From Meghimatium bilineatum (lineage: Eukaryota > Mollusca > Gastropoda > Stylommatophora > Philomycidae), in assembly GCA_034231615.1 (NCBI GenBank), contig CM067310.1, positions 1,877,501-1,941,500 on the forward strand: a stretch of DNA of 64,000 nucleotides, read 5' to 3'. The notes under the pieces are model-generated. The model worked only from the letters and a program-made list of their open reading frames with translations, had not been told where the DNA came from and did not search any database. Made by a program: the position numbers and the translations under genes. This document shows, piece after piece, positions 19,888 through 33,100 of this stretch (within the stretch, counting starts at the first letter, position 1; the number at the start of each line of letters is the position of its first letter).

Positions 19888-20418
19888 CTTGATTAGGAAC
19901 ACACGTCACAGCACTGGAAGCATTTCCATATATGCTCTGCTTGCCGTTCCGTCAGCAACCTAAAAGTGTATATAAATTCAGTGTCCCAGTCAGTTGCTGA
20001 TTATGCGTTCTTCTTATCTTCTCGTAGAGGTAGCACTTTCTCCTATCGCCTCTAGTCCTTCCCATTTCTTCCATTCTCTGAATATGTGCATTGTATTGTT
20101 CGACATTTTCAACGTTTCGAACGTATTCTTTGTCAAGAATATACAAAACAAACTGGAAAAATAATGATACTGCCACAGAGGCACTTGAATGCAGACATGT
20201 AAACAATACAAAGTTCAATGTGACAATTACGTGTAAACATGTACAAGGGAAGCGGGTTTTGTTGAAAAGGGGACAGGATATGAGAACAGAAAGAAAAAAT
20301 CATTACCCAAAACAACATGGGCAAAGCAATACAATAATGACCACACCGACACAAATTTAAACAAATAAATGTTCAGAGTTAAGTCCAAAAAGCTTGAGGG
20401 TAACAAACTCAACAATAA
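19888..20418. other. Sequence between two Penelope-like remnants
   Basis: Short frames on both strands have no family features. It may be a 3' flanking part of the element at 20419-21033. Confidence 0.3.
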
Positions 20419-21033
20419 TCAATTTCCAAGAGCGTACCTGGATCTGTCATCCGTGGTGCAGGATCTGAGGGCAGTGACCTGGATGTCGAGGGCACCATGA
20501 TGATCATCGACATTTAAATGAATGGCTACAGGGGTAGGTATTCTGTGTTTTATGTCATGAAGATGCCTACAGAAGCGGTTACTCAATCGTAAGCCCGTTT
20601 CACCTATATACTTCTTGTCACAACGTTTACATATGACAACATGAATGACATTATGGGATTCACAAGTAAAGGCATCCTCGATAGTTAAAGTGGCCGTAGG
20701 AAATGAAACAGAACGGATCTGAGCTATATAGGAACGTGTGTAGCAACGACTGAGTTTGCATCGGATAGTGCCAAAATGAACAGGAACATTAGACCTGAGG
20801 TGACTCTGGACAAAGATATCATTGAGATTCTTGTCACGCCTATAGGCGACCAGAGAAAAGTCCTGGAAAGTGGCATGAGTTTGAGGATAAGACTGGAGAA
20901 GGGAATAATGCTTGAACAAGATTCGATGGACAGTAGAGTTATGGGGAAGTAATGACAAGCTTAACTCTATCAGAGTAGGATGAAATACCCTGAGTATTAT
21001 TTGAGGTATCAAGTCGAGATAACTTACAGACAC
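20419..21033 (-). mobile_element. Penelope-like element C-terminal region with GIY-YIG endonuclease
   Basis: An intact 204-codon minus-strand frame is present. The linker block includes VAYRRDKNLNDIFVQSHL. A Cys-containing segment (TCESHNVIHVVICKRCDKK) precedes YIGETGLRLSNRFCRHLHDI and KHRIPTPVAIHLN. This is the GIY-YIG domain with the GETG-RL--RF--H core and a CKRC motif. Penelope-like elements use it to nick target DNA. No reverse transcriptase is found upstream on the minus strand, because a 36-bp array begins at 21055, so the element is 5'-truncated even though the surviving frame is open. Confidence 0.8.
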
Positions 21034-21054
21034 GAAGCCATGCCTAGTTTTTAA

Positions 21055-21420
21055 TGCTGCTATATTACTACTTTAACCCACCTGAAATAAGCAATATAAC
21101 TACTTTAATCCATCTAAAATGAATAATATAACTACTTTGACACATCTAGAATAATAAATATAACTACTTTAATACATCTAAAATAAGTAACTACTTTAAT
21201 CCATCTCACGTGATCACCATAACTACTTTAATCCATCTCAGGTAGTCACTATAACTACTTTAATCCATCTCAAGTAATCACTATAACTACTTTAATCCAT
21301 CTCCAGTAATCATTATAACTACCTTTAATCCATCTAAAATGAATAATATAACTAATTCAACTCATCTAAAATAATCATTATCTACTTTTAATCCATGTGA
21401 AACAAGTAATATAAATACTT
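21055..21420. repeat. About 34-37-bp degenerate tandem repeat, about 10 copies
   Basis: The unit is ATAACTACTTTAATCCATCT followed by a variable AAAATGAATA or CAAGTAATCAC. Units differ more than in the other arrays, suggesting greater age. Confidence 0.85.
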
Positions 21421-21446
21421 AAAATGATTCAGCACAGGTTAGCACC

Positions 21447-21905
21447 TTGCACGTTTTCTTTTTAATCAAAGTGGGTCTCGTTCGCGAACAGTGGATTGAG
21501 GCCTTGAGAAATGCGAGCTTGAAGACGGTTACATTTATTTTCGTGCCGGGACATGTGGGCGTTCGAGACAATGAAAGAGCGGATCAACTGGCATCGTGTG
21601 CGATTGTGGCAAAGGGCGATGGGGCAATGGATCGCGCTGACGTTTTGAACTCCTTAAGAGATATAACACGCGAGAGTGAGACGAATGTGGATGATGATTC
21701 CTTTTCAATGGCTAGGATTAAAGATCAGGGATTGAGATGCGGTGTTGCTAGAGGTGAACATTTTGGAGGGCGCAGAAGAATGATGGTCAACCAGCATAGG
21801 ACAGGTACTGTCAGCAGAAGTGTGATGGCGGATACACTCAAGGAGAGATCGGAGCAACTATGGATGTGTCCAGTTTGCAGTGATGATGATCCGACGACTA
21901 ACTAA
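21447..21905 (+). mobile_element. RNase H C-terminal half and retroelement 3' domain
   Basis: The 152-codon frame contains TFIFVPGHVGVRDNERADQL, the end of an RNase H domain with its conserved 'GH.G..GNE.AD' block (here RDNERAD). A MDRADVLNSL segment, a GVARGEHFGGRRRM segment, NQHRTGT and a C-terminal LWMCPVCSDDDPTTN follow. The N-terminal half with the DGS motif is missing here. It is a 5'-truncated element of the kind that also left fragments at 8150-8490 and 17905-18117. Confidence 0.8.
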
Positions 21906-23090
21906 CTAACGTTTTTTTGTTTTTTTTTTATTAGAATCCTCCTGTGAATTTTTTGACTGATCTCTTTTCTCTTGTGTTTTGTGCTGTTGAAGGGTCTTAA
22001 CCCTGGTAATCTTTAGAATATCTGATAACGAGCGCCGAAGACACGATAATAGTGCTCTTTTGACGGAGCTAAATACTAAATAAAGTAAACAGGTTACTAT
22101 GAATACCTAACTATCGATATAAAATAATAATAATAAATAACAATAAAACATAGAACAAGTTTTGACGGAACAAGTTGGCAGCACTGTTTGGCAGTCAGCA
22201 TTATTTCCGGTTGTATTTTCGGTTTTTGATGTACTGAGTATTTTTGCGTTGGACAATTTTGGTGGACCAGTAAGCTCAGTTGTATGATTTGTTTACGTTA
22301 TATAAAACTTCATTTTCATAGTTTACGATTAAACTTAATTATCAAAATTACTATTTAATTGAACAAGACGATTGCCCAGTAAGATGAGACTCATGATAAG
22401 TCAAACATTTTTTAATCAGTCTCGTCTTCTTCTGCCAGGATTGGGGCGTTAAAAAATTATGTCGAGTCATTCATTCACACTTTCAATACTTTCAGTAGAT
22501 TATTCACGAAGCAAAATTTTGTATGACACACGAGAGTGTATTTAAATAAGTGATCTATCTATCTATTCACATGTGAACTGCCTTTTCACTTTTTTCTTAG
22601 CAGGTCAATTCATAACAAATCATGGCCACAAGTAGTAGACCTTTATTGCCTTTAAAATTAAATAAATGGCCTAAGCCAAGCATAATGTTCAGTTCCTTTT
22701 GCTTTTTACTTTATGAAAAGTTACTAAATTTAAATAACTGCGTCTATTGTAGACCTATATGGTGTTAATTTAGGCCCAGTGTATCTAATGTTTTCCTCAT
22801 TCACCCCAGGCATATCTTGAGTACGCCTATCTTAGGTAAAAACGCTGTTTCGTCCACGGTTGTGCTATAAATCATATCGATTCACCCTTAGACAAGAATT
22901 CTGAGTGAATTAATTATTAATTCTAAACACGATTCTAACCCTCCTCCCCCTCCTAAAAAAATCTATAAACTAATTCTAATCCTTGAACCCCCCCCCCCCC
23001 CTTTACCAAAACCTATAATTTTACGCAACTTATCTTAACACTGCAAAGGATACAACAGTGGACGAAACCGTAAGCAGACTTTATTCCATG
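21906..23090. other. Intergenic, possible upstream region of CIAPIN1
   Basis: No coding feature is seen. GGCAGCACTGTTTGGCAGTC and TTCCGGTTGTATTTTCGG at 22175-22225 are locally richer in CpG and could be a promoter or non-coding first exon for the gene at 24172. A run of 13 C lies near 22988. Support is weak. Confidence 0.25.
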
Positions 23091-23094
23091 TCAA

Positions 23095-23215
23095 AATGGT
23101 CGTAGGTGGACATGGCAGAGGAATATACAGAAAATCATGGACAGATAACAATAAAGAATGCATTGGTCTTGATATTTCTACACTGGTCTACATTGCTGAG
23201 GATAGACATTGCTAG
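23095..23215 (+). mobile_element. Non-LTR tail fragment
   Basis: TGGTCGTAGGTGGACATGG to CATTGCTGAGGATAGACATT parallels 7915-8050 (same GG-G-R...SW-DN...ST-VYIAEDR coding pattern). Confidence 0.5.
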
Positions 23216-23810
23216 ATGACTGTGTTTATAAATCCAATGAAGTACTTATGTTCCCTCCAGAATTTGTCCAGTGTGCATGAATTGAATGGTTTGGTCAACT
23301 ACATTACTGTATCATATGTACAATCCCTCTTGTATTGATATTGTAAGACCTTGTTTAGACCTACAATCCTAGATTTTGTGTGCTTAATGTTAAACACAGT
23401 GTGTATTACTCTATAGTGAGGTGTCTGCACCTGATTAAGTGTGCCCTAGTTCTTCTTCGTACATTTTCAGACTTCCACATTGATGACTGTGACAAAGATG
23501 AAGTCAGCTCCAGGCCCGGAGCAGTGCCATAACATTTTTCATGAAGAGGTCAAGGTGATTGGCCAAGTCGTGAATACTAAATTGATGACCGGTAATGGCC
23601 TTTGATTCCAATGTGAAGGTAATCCTTCTGTATGGGCACATACATTGCTGATGACCTCACACGTATGTTGATGGGACTCTCGTTTTCTATAGAGAGTTTA
23701 AATCACATGCCTTGAGACTGCAGGAAAGTCACAGCATAGTAGAAAGTCCTGTCCAGAGTAGAAGACTGTCCAGCTCATAGCATTGCACTTTACAATCACA
23801 ATGAGTGAAA

Positions 23811-23950
23811 CAATTATCTGGGGCTTGCATAAAGTGTAACAGTTATCTGGGGGCTTGCATAAAGTGAAACAGTTATCTGGGGGCTTGCATAAAGTGAAAC
23901 AGTTATCTGGGGGCTTGCAAAATGTGAAACAGTTATCTAGGGCTGGCAGA
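23811..23950. repeat. 30-bp tandem repeat, 4-5 copies
   Basis: The unit is GTGAAACAGTTATCTGGGGG followed by CTTGCATAAA. Confidence 0.9.
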
Positions 23951-24171
23951 AAGCTCACCCCAAAATGAAATAACATAGAAAAAATAATTTAACTGAAACT
24001 TCACCTCTTGGCACAGGAAAAAAAAAGTGACAATCATATTCTCTTGAGATTCTATCACCATCATGTTTATGAATATCTTGTTTTATTGATATTCCTAATG
24101 CTATGATTTTATAGCAAAACGCTTGTGGAGACAGAATCTTACGACTGTGTGATCAAATTTGAAAGTTAAAC

Positions 24172-27100
24172 ATGTCAAGTTTGGATGGACTTGATTTGGC
24201 CAGCGGCTTGAAAGTTTTGCTGCTGTGGGCAGGAGATCAGATGACCACCCACATGCAAGACATAGCAACCACAATCTCTGACACAATCAGATCAGGACCA
24301 AATGGGAAGTTACAGCTTGAGCACATAGACAGACTTGTTACATGTAAGTACACAGTAAATTGAATGTGAATAATAGGCCTAGATCACTGGTTCCCTACCA
24401 TTTTTCTTCACATGCCCCTGTTTTTTCGCAGATTTTCATCATTCCTCCTTCCCCCCCCTCCCGATTCCTTAATAAAAAAGGTAATTCATTTCTTTGACTT
24501 GCTTTTCATTGGGATTGGTACTTCAAGATTAAAATTTTCCAATTTCCCTCACCCACCAATATCAAGACGTGCATGGGGAACACAGGACTAGTTATTGTAT
24601 GTGTAAACATATCCTTCACAGAATATCACATCACACACTGTCTGAAAGACTCCCATCCTCTGTTTAGAATCTTCCAGACTGTCTTTCTCAGTTTTGTATT
24701 TGATTACATTTTCTCTGATTACCGTATACTTTGTAGTTTCCTGTTACTATTTGTATTCTAATTATGAGATCCTTGTCTGATATTCTCTATGTTGCTGTCA
24801 ATTTAGATGCAGTATATGATTCTACTCCATGTAGGGCTTTTTTAAAACAAATCTGGTATTAATTCTTTACTCTTATTTTCATAATCTTTTGTCATTTCTT
24901 TGTATATATTCAAACCTATTTGATGTGACCTATCACATAAGACATTCATTGTGTTCTTTGATTCCATGTTAAACACTTTGTCTTGACATTAGTTAAAAAT
25001 CTAGCATGACGCCAGTTAATGATGAAAGGGCAGAGGAAGATAAAAAGCATGAACAGAATGTCTATTGCTAGTGAAAAGTGCCAGTTTAACAACTGGGGGG
25101 GGGGGGGCTGGATTTCTAGTTCATGGTGTAAAGAATAGGGTCACTGGCTTCTTTCCAGGCATGTTGTAGGAGGTGACTAAGGAAGGTTGGGGGATAGGCT
25201 GGCGACCTGTCATCTGTGAATAAAATCATTGTCACTGCTTGTTTTAATTTCTTACTGTCTTTTATCAAATAACCCCCATGGATGCCGAAGAGATTCAAGT
25301 CAGTGCAGATGTCTAGGTGCCGGGGAATGTTAGATCACTGCGGTGGGTCATCAAATCTGACAGAAGAGAAATATAGTTGGCTTAAGTATGCTGTGCTCCT
25401 AGCAGAACATGGTGATTCATAAACCTCCCTTACACAACTTTGCCTTTTAGACTTTGAGTCCAGGTGTCACCTCAGGTACACAACTGAAAAGAACTTACTT
25501 GTGCTTATGTTAGAAAGGCTATGGGGGCTGTCAAGAGCTACCCGGTGCCTGCTCACAGCTTATTTCATGGATTATTTTATCATCTAGTGAAAATACCTGT
25601 GCGAGTGTGTGTGTGTACATGTAATTTATGCCATAGTTACACTAATAACAAGTGAGGGGTGTGATGAAAGTGTGTGTTGTGAAAAGTATATTATTAATTT
25701 TTCTTCTTATTTCATTCACTTGAAACATGTCTATATCTGTGTTATTTATTATTATTTTTGTGATGTTTTGTTTCAGCATCTCATCCACAGTCTAGTTTTG
25801 ATGTTGCAATCTCAGGTCTAATCAACTCATTCCACACACACCACAGCATCGAAATACTTGGTGAACTGTGCAGAGTACTGACTCCACGTGGGAAACTGTA
25901 CATTCAAGAGTTGGCTGTTTCATGCCGGGACAGTGAAAATGGAGTCCCATCTAAAGAGAAACTGGTTTCCTCACTCAGGCTTTCTGGTTTCGTGAATATA
26001 TCAGATGTGAGTCGGAGCATGCTATTATTTTCTGTTTTTATTTTTTACCAATTTAAGAATATCGTACACATAACAATTTTGATATAAGCACAATTTAAAA
26101 GAATTCTTAGAATCACACAATATATTGAAGCTTCAACGATCAGCATCTGATTGTTGAATCTTCGAATATTGATCATGAACATGGCAGTGAGCTTGAAATA
26201 TTCACCACTTCCCCGCAATAGGCTATGAAGGGTTTGTCCCCAATCATTAGGGTGGACTCTTTTCTCCCTTTGACACAACATAGTTCTCATTCCTCTACAC
26301 AGTTATATTTAGGTCACCGCTGCTAGCCTACACAACGGAAAAAATGTTTTCACGACCTGACCTACCGACATTTGTGTCAAACATTATTTTCTGTGTCAAC
26401 ATATTTTAATTTCTGATAACTACAAAGGGACACACATTATTACCTGTCTGGCAGATTTATGGTTGAATGAGAATATTATCTGTTAGGTTAGTACATTTAT
26501 TAGGTCTACAGTTCATGTTTATTTACATTTGACACACATCTAGTCTAGAACAAACAGAACGTTAATTTTCATGACCTTCGGAATGTACCAGTAGTTGAAA
26601 CAGTAACCATTGCTTATATTTGCGACATACCAATAAGTGTTATAAGTGTCGAAGAGGTTAAGGTGGGGGGGGGGGAGTTCCACTGTCGTCTCCGCCTGGC
26701 CGGAGGGAAAACTCAAAAAATCCAGTGGTGCATTCACTACAACCACAAGCAGTGTTACAATGGCGATAACTGCTGTGATGGAAGCAGTCATATCAGATGT
26801 CACAAGACTACGCTCATGCTTGCATACTTAGTGAAGCGCTGTCATAGCTTCAAGGTCAAGGATGTGTTCTATCACCATATCTCTTCAACATTTATGCAGA
26901 TAACATAATGAGGAATGTAAGAAATGACCAACAGAGAAATAACTTCCACCAACTCAACATCGGAGGTCATGAGATACCAGAACTAAGATATGCTGATGAT
27001 ACAACATTATTGGCACACACAGTCAAGCAGGTCTGATGATACAACATTATTGGCACACACAGTCAAGCAGGTCTGATGATACAACATTATTGGCACACAC

Positions 27101-30100
27101 AGTCAAGCAGGTCTGATGATACAACATTATTGGCACACACAGTCAAGCAGGTCTCCAACATCTCATAAACTCCATTCAAGAACAAAGTGAAAAACTAAAC
27201 CTATTTCTGAATGGAAACAAGACCAAGATTATGACAAGCGACAAAACCACTAGTAAGTTCTCAATCAGTATCAACAACAGCGAATTAGAAAGAGTCACCA
27301 GTTTTGAATACCTTTGTTCTCTTATCAACAGTAATGGGGATTGCTATGAAGAATTCAGAAGAAGGTTGACTATCGTGTCAAAGAAGCTGATACAAATGGA
27401 AAAACATGATGGAGCTGCTGCAACACAACAAAACTAATATTCCTAGGAGCTTGCATATTCCCAGTGGCAATATATGGGTGTGAATCCTGGACAATCTCCA
27501 ACAAAGTGAAAAATAAAATAGCAGCATTTGAAACAAAATGTTACAGAAAAATCCTCAGAATACCATTGACCAAAAAGATCACCAATGTAGCCATCCTGAG
27601 AGAAATGAATGTAAAAGAAAACTGACTAAACAGCATGATTCTTTCCAGAAAACTACAATACTTTGGCCATATCAAACGCCACGATGGTTTGAGAAGACCA
27701 TAAGGGAGGGGATAATGCCAGAGAGATGAACAAGAGTCAGACCAAGAAGAAGATGATTGCAAGATATCAAATACCACCTGAACATGACATGACAGTAACA
27801 GAAGTAGGAAGACTGGCTCAAGATAGACAGAAGTTTTGAAAGGCTGTGATGACTGCTACATCCTGTTCAGGATATGCTACTTGTTGGTGGCATCATTTTG
27901 GCCTAGGACTTCGGTGGATACTTTGATTCATTCAATCCAGGATGAAACGCCATTAACTAGTCCTTGTTACTTTGCCGTTATTTTATAACTAAACTAACAT
28001 GTCTATATAATATCGTCTTTCAAAACAAGTTAACTATGTTAATCACCATAACATTATCGACTACGCAATAACAATTAGAAAAATATTCCTCAAAAATGAT
28101 TGTAATTATGAATAATTTTGATGGACTATATTGGCAGCTGAATACAGTCACAACTTATCTATATCTCATCCTATTTAGTTGAACACTAGAAGAAATGGAA
28201 TTTAATTATGTCTACTTTCATTTCCTCTGTTAACCAGATGAGTAACATTTGTTTACTACCACGATATCCTTGTTGAAATAGGTGTAGAGGCTGTAGTCGC
28301 TGACAGCTGCGGAAAATGCATTTTATCTTTTGACTGTAGTCACTCACAGAGTGGTGTAGGCTAATGCATTAAGGGACCTCGATCTGGCCAAAAGATTTTC
28401 AAAAGTGTGAATCATGGTCGCTCTCAAGACAGAGATTTATGTAAAGATCAGAACAGCCCTTAGAGAAATAATGGAAATACGAACGACTGATAAATCATTA
28501 TCAAACTAGAACTTTTAACCACTATACTCTGATGGATTTATTGAGACTAGGATCGGAGCAACTATGGATTTGTCCAGTTTCACTGATGATAAATATTGTG
28601 TGAATTATGTGAAAGTGAAAACAAGTGTTGAAGCCACACCCTGGTTCATAATTTTCATATATCCTTTTTTTTAAATATTTTTCTGTGTCTTTGGTGTATT
28701 TGTGATGTCTTCCGTGTATTTTTGATGTTATCTGTGTATTAATTTATTTGTTTTTGGAGATGTTTATTTAATTTATATTTTCTTGTTGTTTATGTTGTCC
28801 CTAGTTTTATGTTTGTTTTGTATAAGATAAAAGCTATATAACTATATTTGTTTACATTGTAGCCATATGAAGTTTCTCTAAATGATGATGAAAAGTCTGA
28901 GCTTGGGAAAAGGCCAGAATCCAACAGTGGTGCCACATTGTATCGAATTGAGGCAGAAAAACCAGGTTATGAAGTTGGGTCATCATCACAGCTGAAGCTT
29001 GCCTTCAAACCACGAGCGTCTGGTGAGTAGCAAAATATTCATTTTCCTGGTATTCCCAACTACAATTATTTTCATTGGGAATACCGAGTACGTCTTCCTG
29101 AACTTAGGGAAACATGCAGTAACAAAAGTTTAAAAAAAATTGTTTTCATTATCTCTTTGTTTACCAGCAACCCATAGCAAAGGACTACTTGTCTCCTATT
29201 TTGTCAATTGAAGCATTATGGCAAAATATTTTAGAAAGAAATTTGTATCCTGTTGTTACTTTATATACCTACATTATGCATTTTTCAGAATTTATTTGAC
29301 TGTTATACTTGAGGACTCTTGTCCCCTGTATACCCATCCCTTTCTATCTGTTTCTCCCTCTGTCCATGATGCTGCTATTGCACATTACTTGAATGGAATT
29401 CTATCTATCGTCTTTTCTCTGCTTTTTCTGTAAGGCATCGCAGGATTGACAACTATCGGTTTTCAGGCTATAGCACGTTTAGTCGTCTAATATACAGTAA
29501 TATCCTGATGTCTGAGAATGTTGGTAACTCTTTCAATTCAACTTTTTGGTCTTCCTTTGCAGCTGGCAGATAAGGGTTCATTCTCATTAAGGAACCGAAC
29601 CATTTAAGTCTCTGTTTTTCAATGTATTTGACCATAAATGTTCAAATAATCTCTTAGTTCTTGTAATCTCTTCATTCCTCACATAATCTCTTCTTGTAAT
29701 CTCTTCATTCCTCACATAATCTCATCTTCTTGTGTTTGCTGCTTTTCTTCGACATCTCATTTTGCACGTAGTAAGCTTTCTCTCGTTCTATCAAGTGCCA
29801 TCTCCGCAACGAAGGTTGGCTGTGACAGACCTCCAACATCCCCTGTCTCTTGTTTTGGTGGTGCCTTCTGCTAGACTGTAACCTGTCCATCTTGTGATGT
29901 TACTCTCCCACTTGTATCTCTGCCTAACTCTTGCTCGCTTCCCTTTGATTTTACCTTCAAGTAAAGTCTTCAATAAGGTGTCATGTTTTTTAATGTGTCC
30001 AAAATATTTTATTTGTCTGATCTTTATTTCTCTTAGTAATTCTTTCTTCATATTAAGTGTTTTTAGAACCTTTGGTTCAGATACCTTGTATAATTATGAA

Positions 30101-33100
30101 AATAATTGATTCTTTTTTACAGCAAAAGTAGATGAGAATGTGGCAAAGCTGTGGAGCTTGAATGCCACAGATCTGTTGGACAGTAATGTGGCATTAGTCA
30201 ATGAAGATGATTTATTGGATGCGGATGATTTGAAGAAACCGGATCCATCATCACTCAGAGGTCATTATTTATACTCACTTTATTTTACTTGTAATTATAT
30301 CATATTTATTTTAAAATCTGTAGATTCTCAAACTCCAGCTGGATATCTCTTGTACAGGTAGCACAACATGTTAGATTTCTATATTAGATTTCCAGCAGGA
30401 CAAAGTCCAGAGATGTCTCTTGTACAGGCAGCACGACATGTTAGATTTCTATATTAGATTTCCAGCAGGACAAAGTCCAGAGATGTCTCTTGTACAGGCA
30501 GCACGACATGTTAGATTTCTATATTAGATTTCCAGCAGGACAAAGTCCAGAGATGTCTCTTGTACAGGCAGCACGACATGTTAGATTTCTATATTAGATT
30601 TCCAGCAGGACAAAGTCCAGAGATGTCTCTTGTACAGGCAGCACGACATGTTAGATTTCTATATTAGATTTCCAGCAAGACGACGGATGGCAGAACACCA
30701 TAGTGAATATTAAATGGCATCACAACATAATGAAAATCTGGTGGCAGGATAAAACCACAAGCACAGAGGAACAGAACAAAAATTGCCATATAAAATATAT
30801 ATACACTCAACAGCAGCAGCAAACAGTTATGATGATTGGGTGTGTCATGTGAGAAGAATGAACAAGCGTAGTATCTGATGATTGGGTGTGTCATGTGAGA
30901 AGAATGAACAAGCGTAGTATCTGATGATTGGGTGTGTCATGTGAGAAGAATGAACAAGCGTGTAGTATCTGATGATGATTGGGTGTGTCATGTGAGAAGA
31001 ATGAACAAGTGTGTAGTATCTGGTGATGATTGGGTGTGTCATGTGAGAAGAATGAACAAGCGTGTAGTATCTGATGATACAAAGATGAGTATGTAAGACC
31101 TCAATGAAAGCCTTTTCCCATTGACCACAATAGCTGCGAAAATGTGGCTAAAGACAAGCAATAGCTGCAAAAATGTGGCTAAAGACGAGCAATAGCTGCG
31201 AAAATGTGGCTAAAGATGAGGCCGCATGGAAATCAGCATTGCACAATGGTGCAGAGATGTTTGAAAACTTCTGACGAACAGGTTAGAAAATAAATGATGT
31301 ACACTTAAAGATAAAGTCACTGCAATGCTACCATAACATATAAAATACCTCTAAATAAATACACAACCTGCTATAAATAACTTGTCAGAATGATGGAAAA
31401 GGCCACACATTATTCCTTTCTGATTCTACTGATTAGTTTAGACATGTTTGGGTGCACATCTGCTTCCTTGGGGTATGTAGATTAATTATTTACACCTCCA
31501 TCTGCTAGGTCAGAAAGCAATGGAAATATACTAAATATAAATATTGCATGAAAATATACATTTTTGTGTTTTATATCTGCCATATTCACCCCTTACATGT
31601 TACATGGCTTTGTTTGTGTGTGAAATAGGCCGTGCCTTTAAATGCTATATTTGAATATCAATGCATAGGAACCAAATATTACTAGCATGTCAAATCTATC
31701 CAAATCTTGCTCGCTTGGGTTACCATAGAATGAATTAGTGGCTTAAGTGCAGATCATGTAATGATTCCCCATTGTATCATATAAGCAAATGTTCCATGTT
31801 CTTATTGTCAAATACGCTAGTAATCAGTGGTAAGAGCGTACGAGTGTATGTTTTGCATTTAATTTATATTTGTTTCTTGATAAAGGACCACAACGTAGGA
31901 AAAGTCCTTGTTCCTCTGTTTAGAATTCTTCATTTGCAATCTTTTACTTTTAGTCATTTTACTATTTATTAGTTTTATTAGTAACAGTAATAATAGAATA
32001 TCTATTGTTAACAATATCAGTAACAATAGAGTAATACCATAGTGTTATCTCTGCAAGTGTTAGTGTTACCTAAGCACATTTTGGTACGTACAGGAGGGGG
32101 GGGTCAGTGTTTACTCTCCTCTTATGTACAATAAAATCTATAACAAATTGTCATATCCATTTGTCAATAATTGTCATATCCATTTGTCAATAATTGTCAT
32201 ATCCATTTGTCAATAATTGTCATATCCATTTGTCAATAAGTGAGACTGCAGTAAAACTATATAAACAACAAGCTATTTACACACACAAAAAAACTTTATA
32301 TCCATTTTTGTATGCATTCATTTTATAGTGGATTGTGGTGTCGGACCAAAGAAGAAAAAAGCCTGTAAAAATTGTACATGCGGTCTTGCAGAAGAGTTAG
32401 ATGCTGAGAAACAAACAATTGTGCCGGCCAAGACATCAGCTTGTGGAAATGTAAGTTGTGGCCATGTTTTTGTGTGCATTCATTTTCAAACTCTCGCTGG
32501 ATCTCTCTTGTATCAGAGACAGGTGGGTTCTACAAAATTTCTAGCAAGATGTAGTCCAGAAATACAGAAGTGTTTTGTTACCATTTTATTTGTGCTAATA
32601 ACTCTTCATGTACTAAGCAGCAGCTCTCATGGTTTGCGTCTTTGGGTCTCACCAATGGCCCACTAGACAAACCACTCATGCAACAGAAAATCTCAGTAGA
32701 TGACATGCTGTTATATTGTATGACTTTACTGGATCCTCGAAAGCTCAGATATCCTCTGCCATGAACAGGCTGGCTTCAGAAAAGGCAGTTGCACAGAAGA
32801 CTAACTATTTAGTTTGACACAGAAAATCCATGGTGGATTCCATTCCAGGAAAACAAACACACTGTAGTCATCTTCTTTGACTTACAACAGGCTTATGATC
32901 GAGTATGGAGAAAGGGTCTCTTGATGAAGATGATTGAGATGGGAATTAGTGGAAAGCTATACAACTGGATAAAATACTTCCTCATTGACAGAACAATCCA
33001 GACAAAGATAAATGATGCAATTTTATCTAAAGAAGTTCTAGAGGAATGCTTACCACGGGCTTCTGCTTTGAGCTGCACCCTCTTTCTAATTTACATTAAT

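Noticed and set aside
20419..21033. Host GIY-YIG nuclease gene
   Set aside because: The linker and CKRCDKKYIGETG-RLSNRF context is that of Penelope-like elements, and a degraded second copy lies 1 kb away.
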